Positions 1 through 4,139 of a stretch of 5,324 bases of DNA are shown one piece after another. Below the pieces are notes generated by a model. It was not told the DNA's origin, searched no databases, and worked only from the letters and a program-made list of their open reading frames with translations. Origin of the DNA: Candidatus Aenigmatarchaeota archaeon (lineage in GTDB: Archaea; Aenigmatarchaeota; Aenigmatarchaeia; Aenigmatarchaeales; SZUA-1535). Both the position numbers and the translations under genes were made by a program. The stretch is taken from the NCBI GenBank assembly GCA_026985775.1, contig JALSPV010000010.1, positions 1 through 5,324 of the forward strand. The letters are read 5' to 3'. Positions within the stretch are counted from its first letter, which is position 1, and each line of letters starts with the position of its first letter.

Positions 1-1134
1 CGATACAACGAACACACGGAAGAGCCTCATTATCAGGGAACAAGATATTCAATGAAAATAGAGTTGTTAGCAAACGCTGTGTTTGGAGAGGTTTTTGATA
101 CAAAATTTGTAGACACTCGCCCAATTTCAGGAGCTGTAGCCAATTTGTGTGTTTATCATGCTTTCCTAAAATGTGGAGAGATTTTCATTTCACCTGGGTT
201 AACAGCAGGTGCTCATGTCTCTTCAACGCGTTACGGGGCAGCAGGAGTAAAAGAGCTTAAGAGCATACCGGCATTTTTCGATACAGAAAACTTTGTGTTA
301 GATGTGGATAAGGCAGCCTTACTCATAGAAAAGCTAAAACCAAAACTCATAATGCTTGGCCGCTCAGTTTTTCTATTTCCAGAGCCTATTGAAGAACTCC
401 GGGATATAGCTGGTGAGAAAACAATCATAGTTTACGACGCTGCTCACGTTTTTGGCTTAGTTTATGCTGGCATCTTTCAAAGGCCTTTTGAGGAAGGAGC
501 GGATATTATCACAGCAAGTACGCATAAAACCTTTCCTGGACCACAGGGCGGAATAATAATAGGTTCTGCTTCTCTTGGCGAAGATAATTGGAAGAAAATA
601 GAGTATGCCATTTTTCCCGGATTGCTGAGCAATCACCATATTCACAGGTTACCTGCGCTAATTGTATCAGCGCTTGAAATGAACGAATATGGGAAGAAAT
701 ACGCAGAGCAAATTGTTAAGAATGCAAAGGCTCTGGGAGAAGCGCTCTATGAAAAAGGATTTAAAGTCCTTTGTGAACACAAGGGGTTTACAGAAACACA
801 TCAAATACTTGTGGACGTTAAATCGCTTGGCGGCGGTAAGGTTGTTGCAGAAAAGCTTGAGGAAGCAAACATAATAGTCAACAAGATAGCTCTTCCTTGG
901 GATAGTGATAAAGACGCTACACGAAATCCTTCAGGAATAAGAATAGGTGTGCAAGAATTAACGCGTTTTGGAATGAAAGAAAAAGAAATGGAAATTATAG
1001 CAGAGCTTTTTGAAAGGGTGCTTGTAAAAGGAGAAAAAGCAGAAAAAATTAGAGAAGAAGTAAAGGAGTTTAGAAAGGAATTTTTAGAAGTGCATTACTG
1101 TTTTGATGTCCCAGAAAAGCTTGAGCTATGGTGA
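1..1134 (+). CDS. glyA: Serine hydroxymethyltransferase, 5'-partial
   Basis: PLP enzyme that interconverts serine and glycine while moving a one-carbon unit to or from a tetrahydropterin (folate or methanopterin type in archaea; the sequence does not say which). The reading frame is open from base 1, and the residues before the ATG at 52 (RYNEHTEEPHYQGTRYS) match the family's conserved Y-x-E-G...YYQG segment, so that ATG is internal and the true start lies upstream of the window. About 377 residues are visible; the family is usually about 420-435, so some 50 are missing. Visible marks are the GAVAN substrate/PLP region (near 130-145), DAAH (436-447; Asp for the PLP ring nitrogen, His stacking on it) and STHKT-PGPQGG, whose Lys at 526-528 is the Schiff-base lysine. 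The C-terminal domain runs to the stop at 1132-1134. The next gene begins at or just before this stop, so co-transcription is likely. Nothing suggests the gene is broken. Confidence 0.94.
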   Translation, partial: RYNEHTEEPHYQGTRYSMKIELLANAVFGEVFDTKFVDTRPISGAVANLCVYHAFLKCGEIFISPGLTAGAHVSSTRYGAAGVKELKSIPAFFDTENFVLDVDKAALLIEKLKPKLIMLGRSVFLFPEPIEELRDIAGEKTIIVYDAAHVFGLVYAGIFQRPFEEGADIITASTHKTFPGPQGGIIIGSASLGEDNWKKIEYAIFPGLLSNHHIHRLPALIVSALEMNEYGKKYAEQIVKNAKALGEALYEKGFKVLCEHKGFTETHQILVDVKSLGGGKVVAEKLEEANIIVNKIALPWDSDKDATRNPSGIRIGVQELTRFGMKEKEMEIIAELFERVLVKGEKAEKIREEVKEFRKEFLEVHYCFDVPEKLELW

Positions 1135-1951
1135 TATTTTGAACCCGCGCACATTTCTTTTAATTTGTGTTTTTGTATGTGCATTCGGCGGATTTTTTCT
1201 TTTCTCCTTTAGTCTACATAAAAGTAAATACCCTGAAACCGTAAAAGTAAAAAGAGTCATGGATGGGGACACGTTCATCACAGAAAATAACCGTGTAGTA
1301 AGACTTCTCGGAATAGATGCACCTGAGAAAGGACAAAAATGTTTTGAGGAAGCATGGAGATATTTACAAAAGCTCATTGAAGGAAGAGAAGTAAGACTGG
1401 AGTATGACAAAATCAAGCAGGACAAATACGGGAGATTGCTTGCATATGTTTGGGTAGGAAATGTGTTTGTGAATAAAGAGATGATAGAAAAGGGGTATGC
1501 TGTTTTCAAAAATTACGGAAAAAAGCTGAAATACGAAAAACTTCTTGACATACCTCCTCGCGGATGTGTTGTAGAGCTTTATACATGCGAAGAGTGTATA
1601 GGTATAGCATACTTCAGGTATAATCCACCGGGAGATGATTGTAAAAACGCACAAGAAGAATACGTAAAACTGAAAAATTACTGTAACATAACATGCAATC
1701 TAACGGGCTGGAAAATAAGAGATAAAGATGGTAATGTTTTTAATTTGCCTCGTGTAATCTTACAGCCTTATTCTGTGCTTTACATTTATTCTGGTTGTGG
1801 GAAAAATGACGTTTCGCAATACGAGGTTAAAATATACCTCTGTCCGAAAAGGAAATGCAAGGCTATATGGGATAACGATGGAGATGTATTCATGCTTTAT
1901 GATGAGATAGGGAGAAGAATATTGGAATATTGTTATGGTAATGGATGTTAA
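1106..1951 (+). CDS. Membrane-anchored/secreted thermonuclease with C-terminal lamin-tail domain
   Basis: Predicted extracellular Ca-dependent nuclease of the staphylococcal nuclease (SNase) family. Numbered from ATG 1106: a hydrophobic segment at about 16-36 (signal peptide or anchor), an SNase domain at about 46-140, then a lamin-tail (LTD) beta-sandwich at about 155-280 with the typical YNPPG, EYVKLKN, LTGWKIRD and WDNDGDVFMLYD pattern. The catalytic set is complete: DGDT (Asp55), Arg66, Asp71, Glu74 and Arg110 correspond to staphylococcal Asp21, Arg35, Asp40, Glu43 and Arg87. The usual Thr41 is Ala. The part beyond the membrane segment has 12 cysteines, an even number that suggests disulfides. 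The start is uncertain: ATG 1106 has no clear ribosome site and overlaps the upstream gene, whereas TTG 1139 follows GGTGAT, avoids the overlap and puts Arg4 directly before the hydrophobic stretch. LTD domains often accompany secreted nucleases. The biological role (DNA scavenging, defence or wall-associated) is not shown by the sequence. Confidence 0.88.
   Translation: MSQKSLSYGDILNPRTFLLICVFVCAFGGFFLFSFSLHKSKYPETVKVKRVMDGDTFITENNRVVRLLGIDAPEKGQKCFEEAWRYLQKLIEGREVRLEYDKIKQDKYGRLLAYVWVGNVFVNKEMIEKGYAVFKNYGKKLKYEKLLDIPPRGCVVELYTCEECIGIAYFRYNPPGDDCKNAQEEYVKLKNYCNITCNLTGWKIRDKDGNVFNLPRVILQPYSVLYIYSGCGKNDVSQYEVKIYLCPKRKCKAIWDNDGDVFMLYDEIGRRILEYCYGNGC
1130..1135 (+). promoter_or_regulatory. Candidate ribosome-binding site favouring TTG start 1139
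   Basis: GGTGAT overlaps the stop codon of the hydroxymethyltransferase gene and sits three bases before TTG 1139. It complements the ATCACC at the archaeal 16S rRNA 3' end. ATG 1106 has nothing comparable upstream. If used, the nuclease would be 270 residues with a short positively charged N-terminus and translation would be coupled to the upstream stop. Confidence 0.45.
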
Positions 1952-1962
1952 AATCAAGAAAA
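1950..1962 (-). terminator. Possible oligo-T terminator for the tRNA transcript
   Basis: On the minus strand, 11 bases past the encoded CCA end of the tRNA, the sequence reads TTTTCTTGATTTT. Archaeal RNA polymerase terminates at such T-rich tracts without a hairpin. In an AT-rich genome this is weak evidence. Confidence 0.3.
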
Positions 1963-1969
1963 CTTATTG

Positions 1970-1974
1970 TTTTT
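1970..1974 (+). terminator. Possible short T-run terminator for the nuclease gene
   Basis: A run of five T on the plus strand, 18 bases past the nuclease stop codon, abuts the 3' end of the convergent tRNA gene. It is the only termination-like signal in this 22-base gap. Evidence is weak. Confidence 0.22.
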
Positions 1975-2088
1975 GGAGCCCCGGGCGGGCGGTTCAATAG
2001 GAGATTTTTGTCTGCCTTTTCAAACTGTATTTGAACCCGCGACCTGTGGCTTACGAGGCCACCGCTCTACCAGCTGAGCTACCGGGGC
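1974..2088 (-). tRNA. tRNA-Thr(CGU) with a T-loop intron
   Basis: A complete cloverleaf reads on the minus strand. The acceptor is GCCCCGG (2088-2082) paired with CCGGGGC (1984-1978), followed by discriminator T (1977) and encoded CCA (1976-1974). The D arm is GCTC/GAGC with a GG-containing loop. The anticodon stem is GTGGC/GCCAC around loop CTCGTAA, giving anticodon CGT (2055-2053), which reads the Thr codon ACG. The T-stem is GCGGG (2040-2036) paired with CCCGC (1989-1985). The T-arm is split by 39 extra bases; removing them leaves exactly 73 nucleotides plus CCA, with every standard position filled. U73 with G1-C72 and C2-G71 fits archaeal tRNA-Thr. The conserved stems and CCA argue against a decayed copy. 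Confidence 0.94.
1991..2029 (-). other. 39-nt archaeal tRNA intron at position 59/60 (T-loop)
   Basis: The precursor folds into a strict bulge-helix-bulge. The T-stem GCGGG/CCCGC is the exon helix. Next comes a 4-bp central helix, TTCA (2035-2032) with TGAA (1996-1993), flanked by 3-nt bulges AA|T (2031-2029) and CC|G (1992-1990), each cut after its second base. Excision joins A59 (2030) to G60 (1990) and gives a 7-nt loop, TTCAAAG. A one-base shift (bulges AT|A and CG|C) would give the commoner TTCAAAT loop but needs a 6-bp central helix, which the endonuclease does not normally accept. The inner intron helix is weak: A-U, mismatch, A-U, G-C. The intron is too short to encode a homing endonuclease. 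Confidence 0.84.
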
Positions 2089-2124
2089 TTGATATCAGGA
2101 ACAAAATTTTCTTGTTTCTTAATA

Positions 2125-2140
2125 CTTTTTATAATTTCCC
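2125..2140 (-). promoter_or_regulatory. Candidate BRE/TATA promoter for the tRNA gene
   Basis: The minus strand reads GGGAAATTATAAAAAG, a purine-rich BRE-like element followed by TTATAAAA. The TATA centre is about 43 bases before the mature tRNA 5' end, so a start about 27 bases downstream would leave a leader of roughly 16 bases for RNase P to remove. It is the best TATA-like sequence before the tRNA, in a region that is AT-rich overall. Confidence 0.42.
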
Positions 2141-2142
2141 AT

Positions 2143-2292
2143 TTATTTTTTGATTTCAAGGAGCTGGCGTTTTATTTTTTGTAGGTTACCTCGAGACACT
2201 TTTATCCCAGCAAGCTTACAATCTATCATCGAAATATCCCTAATCGCTTCTTCTGGAATATCATGCTGCTTTTTCTCAGAAAATTTTCCCAT
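2143..2292 (-). CDS. Small hypothetical protein (49 aa; 57 aa from the first ATG)
   Basis: I do not recognise this protein. From ATG 2292 it has 49 residues: a charged N-terminus (MGKFSEKKQHD), a likely helix (PEEAIRDISMIDCKLAGI) with a single Cys25, and a strongly basic, probably helical C-terminus (residues 33-49, with seven Lys/Arg). It has no membrane segment, no signal peptide and only one cysteine, so it is not a zinc ribbon. In-frame ATGs at 2304 and 2316 would add 4 or 8 residues (MYSYMIGI). GGGA lies two bases before ATG 2292; no clear ribosome site serves the others. It follows the kinase gene stop by 53 bases (29 from ATG 2316), so it could be the last gene of the mevalonate operon. 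A TATA-like GTTAAAAAC at 2345-2337 could instead give a leaderless transcript near 2316. The amphipathic, charge-rich composition looks coding, but 57 open codons alone prove little. Confidence 0.5.
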   Translation of the reverse strand: MGKFSEKKQHDIPEEAIRDISMIDCKLAGIKVSRGNLQKIKRQLLEIKK

Positions 2293-2311
2293 GATCCCGA
2301 TCATGTAGGAA
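2286..2311. repeat. Inverted repeat over the small gene's start codons
   Basis: CATGATC (2290-2296) and GATCATG (2299-2305) form perfect 7-bp arms around a CC centre. Outer TTCC (2286-2289) and GGAA (2308-2311) extend the symmetry with a 2-base offset. Two of the three candidate ATGs of the small gene lie inside the arms. It could be a protein-binding operator or, in RNA, a 6-bp hairpin with a four-base loop that hides the starts. It is too short to rule out chance. Confidence 0.45.
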
Positions 2312-2345
2312 TACATAAGAATAATTTTGGTAGAAAGTTTTTAAC

Positions 2346-3146
2346 TTAATTTCTTATCACAGTTCCCAATCCCGTTTCTCCCAAAAGCGCGCGCTTCAAA
2401 TAATTTTCTTTCAAACCATTAATTATTTCGCAGACTACTCCATACTCTGCTATTTCAAGCATTCTTTCAATTTTGTGAAGCATACCTCCAGTAACATCTA
2501 TTCCGTCTGAGCCACCGAGAAAATTTTTCACTTCTTCAAAGTTTTCTGGTGTGATTTCTTTAATCAGCTTAACATTTTTATCCTTTTCAGGCACTCCTGT
2601 AAAAACACCATCGACCTTACCAACAAGAATAATTCTTTCTACATCGAGATTTTTTGCAAGATAGTAAAGTATTTCTTCTGTGGAAACAATACAGCAACCC
2701 ATTTTTCTATCAAGGCAAACATCTCCAAATGGTACTGGAAGTAGCCCGAGATTTAGCATGTTTTTTAACGGTTCAAGATACCACTCCTTTATTCTTCCAT
2801 TTTCGCAAATCAAGCATGCAGAAGGTTGGACAGAAACAGCATTTACACCTGCTTCAATCAGTGCTTCCACAACTATTCTATTTAGCTTTGAAGCATCGTT
2901 CTGCACAAAAACAATGCCTTTGTAACTTTCTTCGTTTATAACACCAAGGTGCACCTTATAGCGCTTTGCAGAACAGTGTGGAAAAGAGCCGCCACCATGC
3001 CCAACAATCAACTTCCCTTTTACACTTTTCCAAGATTCGGCTATTTCTTTTGCGAGTCTTTTTAGAACATCCCATCTAACGGTATAAGGCTTGGTTTTAT
3101 CTGTTATAAGCGAGCCTCCAAGTTTTACGAGAGTGAGTTTTTTCAT
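2346..3146 (-). CDS. ipk: Isopentenyl phosphate kinase
   Basis: Cytosolic kinase of the amino acid kinase superfamily that phosphorylates isopentenyl phosphate with ATP to isopentenyl diphosphate, the last step of the archaeal mevalonate route. From ATG 3146 it has 266 residues, close to the usual 245-270. Visible are VKLGGS (Lys8), TDK (Lys17), GHGGGSFPH (50-57) with His57 as the conserved substrate-phosphate histidine, PVPFGDV (137-143), DVTGGM..K (217-225) and a C-terminal GLGTVI. Lys8, Lys17 and His57 keep the spacing of the Thermoplasma enzyme's Lys5, Lys14 and His50. Two motifs differ from the usual form: STEE (155-158) where SGDD is common, and GKVDG (176-180) where TDVDG is common. 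ATG 3146 fits the family N-terminus and has GAGG nine bases upstream. ATG 3155 (ATGA overlap with the upstream stop) and GTG 3179 are alternatives. It follows ubiX directly, so translation is probably coupled. Confidence 0.94.
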   Translation of the reverse strand: MKKLTLVKLGGSLITDKTKPYTVRWDVLKRLAKEIAESWKSVKGKLIVGHGGGSFPHCSAKRYKVHLGVINEESYKGIVFVQNDASKLNRIVVEALIEAGVNAVSVQPSACLICENGRIKEWYLEPLKNMLNLGLLPVPFGDVCLDRKMGCCIVSTEEILYYLAKNLDVERIILVGKVDGVFTGVPEKDKNVKLIKEITPENFEEVKNFLGGSDGIDVTGGMLHKIERMLEIAEYGVVCEIINGLKENYLKRALLGETGLGTVIRN

Positions 3147-3151
3147 TTTTC

Positions 3152-3730
3152 TCATCCTCGGCTCTCTTCCCATTTCCACGGCTTTTCAAATTCTAAACCG
3201 AAAACACTGAGAATCTTTCCAATAATGTTATTGATCATGAATTCATATTTATTTTTCTCTTTTCCGTAAAAACTCATTACAAGCGGTAAAATTACAGCAC
3301 CTTCTTCGGCTAATGAAAGCATGTTTTTTAAATGTGCTATGCGTAACGGTGTTTCTCGAACACAAAGAACCAGCTTTCTTTTTTCTTTTAAGCACACGCT
3401 TGCAGCTCTTGCAATTAAATTAATTTCCAATCCCAAAGCAATTGCTGCAAGCGTTTTCATGCTGCAAGGTAGAATTATCATTCCATCAAAGTAAACACTT
3501 CCGCTTGCTATAGGTGCATAAATTTCTCTTTCCGAAAAAATTTTTTCGGAGTTGTTTTTCAGTGTTTCTTCAACTTTCTCCCATTTTGTTCCAAACTCTT
3601 TTTCAAACACAACCTTTGCCGCATCAGAAACTACAATAAAAATCTTTACACCCTTTTCTTTCAAAACCTCGAGAAGTGGTAAAGAAAGTTCAACTCCACT
3701 TGCTCCTGTAATTGCAACAACAAGTTTCAT
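3152..3730 (-). CDS. ubiX: UbiX-family flavin prenyltransferase
   Basis: Makes prenylated FMN by adding a dimethylallyl group from dimethylallyl phosphate to reduced FMN; the product is the cofactor of UbiD-type decarboxylases. The 192 residues match the usual size. Motifs in order: ITGASG (7-12, with Ser11 as the conserved serine), SGS (76-78), ILPCSMKT (86-93), NLIARAASVCLKE with Arg108 and Lys115, VRETPL (124-129, Arg125-Glu126) and SFY with Tyr155. These align with Ser15, Arg122, Lys129, Arg139-Glu140 and Tyr169 of the Pseudomonas enzyme. The late Arg of most members (GRILD) appears as Lys172 (GKILS), a conservative change. The start ATG 3730 is well supported by AGGTG five bases upstream, which overlaps the dehydratase small-subunit stop. 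Lying between the dehydratase and kinase genes, it most likely serves the anhydromevalonate phosphate decarboxylase rather than quinone synthesis; this is inferred from context. Confidence 0.95.
   Translation of the reverse strand: MKLVVAITGASGVELSLPLLEVLKEKGVKIFIVVSDAAKVVFEKEFGTKWEKVEETLKNNSEKIFSEREIYAPIASGSVYFDGMIILPCSMKTLAAIALGLEINLIARAASVCLKEKRKLVLCVRETPLRIAHLKNMLSLAEEGAVILPLVMSFYGKEKNKYEFMINNIIGKILSVFGLEFEKPWKWEESRG
3156..3159 (-). promoter_or_regulatory. Ribosome-binding site supporting kinase start 3146
   Basis: GAGG lies nine bases before ATG 3146 and inside the last codons of ubiX. It directly abuts ATG 3155, too close to serve that start. This, with the family N-terminus, is why 3146 is preferred. 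Confidence 0.45.
3531..3550. repeat. Perfect 20-bp palindrome inside ubiX
   Basis: TCCGAAAAAATTTTTTCGGA is its own reverse complement and falls on the ubiX codons for SEKIFSE (residues 61-67). The A6T6 core would be intrinsically bent. It lies in the variable, surface-like part of the protein before the SGS motif. A regulatory role is unproven. Confidence 0.6.
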
Positions 3731-3735
3731 GAAAA

Positions 3736-3740
3736 CACCT
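3736..3740 (-). promoter_or_regulatory. Ribosome-binding site of ubiX
   Basis: AGGTG is placed five bases before ATG 3730 and overlaps the TAG stop of the dehydratase small subunit. It fixes the ubiX start and suggests translational coupling. Confidence 0.65.
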
Positions 3741-4137
3741 ATTCGAGTATTATTATCTCTCCTCGAAAGGCATCTACGCGAACTCTTTTAGCATTTTTCA
3801 AAAGCGAGATGTCCACGTTTTCTACACAAGGAATTTCTGCAAGTATAGAACCTGTTGCAATTATTGTTTCGGTTTCTTCGTTAACTATGGCAGCAGGTGC
3901 TTTTCCATATTTTTTCAGTGCATATATAACATAACTTCCAACTGTGCTTCCTTTTCCATGGGGAAATACAAGAACCTTTCCGGCAATACATTTTCCTTCT
4001 ACTTCATGACCTTTTTCCACTATTACTCCCGTTTTTGCATCCACACCACCGTAAAATGATATTGGTTGTTCTGTGTAAAGTACATCTCCCTCCCCAATAC
4101 CTTCCATTACAGGTTTGCATTTTATTGTGCGCTTCAT
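3739..4137 (-). CDS. Phosphomevalonate dehydratase small subunit (AcnX swivel domain, DUF126)
   Basis: Small subunit of the two-chain aconitase-X enzyme that dehydrates mevalonate 5-phosphate to trans-anhydromevalonate 5-phosphate. From ATG 4137 it has 132 residues, the normal size. It shows the DUF126 pattern: EPIS-like EQPISFYGGVD (23-33), TGVIVEKGHEVEGK (36-49) and VFPHGKGSTVGSYV (57-70), the last holding Ser64, followed by the IP.V segment near 102-105. This swivelling domain closes over the Fe-S site of the large subunit. A GTG at 4143 would overlap the large-subunit stop, but GGTG (4148-4145) is spaced seven bases from ATG 4137 and only one from the GTG, so ATG is chosen. Related AcnX proteins in bacteria act on hydroxyproline; the neighbouring ubiX and isopentenyl phosphate kinase genes make the mevalonate role much more likely here. 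Confidence 0.94.
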   Translation of the reverse strand: MKRTIKCKPVMEGIGEGDVLYTEQPISFYGGVDAKTGVIVEKGHEVEGKCIAGKVLVFPHGKGSTVGSYVIYALKKYGKAPAAIVNEETETIIATGSILAEIPCVENVDISLLKNAKRVRVDAFRGEIIILE

Positions 4138-4139
4138 TT

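Noticed and set aside
52..54. ATG as the start of the hydroxymethyltransferase gene
   Set aside because: The frame is open to base 1 and the preceding residues match a conserved family segment, so the gene starts outside the window.
1126..1509. Minus-strand open frame of 127 codons opposite the nuclease gene
   Set aside because: It is antisense to the conserved SNase domain with its full catalytic set; no motif supports it.
1974..2088. A decayed tRNA or an element integrated into a tRNA gene
   Set aside because: All stems pair perfectly, CCA is encoded, and excision of exactly 39 bases by a bulge-helix-bulge restores a standard 73-base tRNA. No integrase gene or direct repeat is present.
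2122..2145. Seven-codon frame (ATGGGA...TAA) overlapping the small gene's stop
   Set aside because: It is too short to support, and the same bases are better explained as the BRE/TATA region of the tRNA promoter.
3153..3179. GTG 3179 or ATG 3173 as the kinase start
   Set aside because: These would add residues absent from the family N-terminus and lie within ubiX. ATG 3146 has the better ribosome-site spacing.
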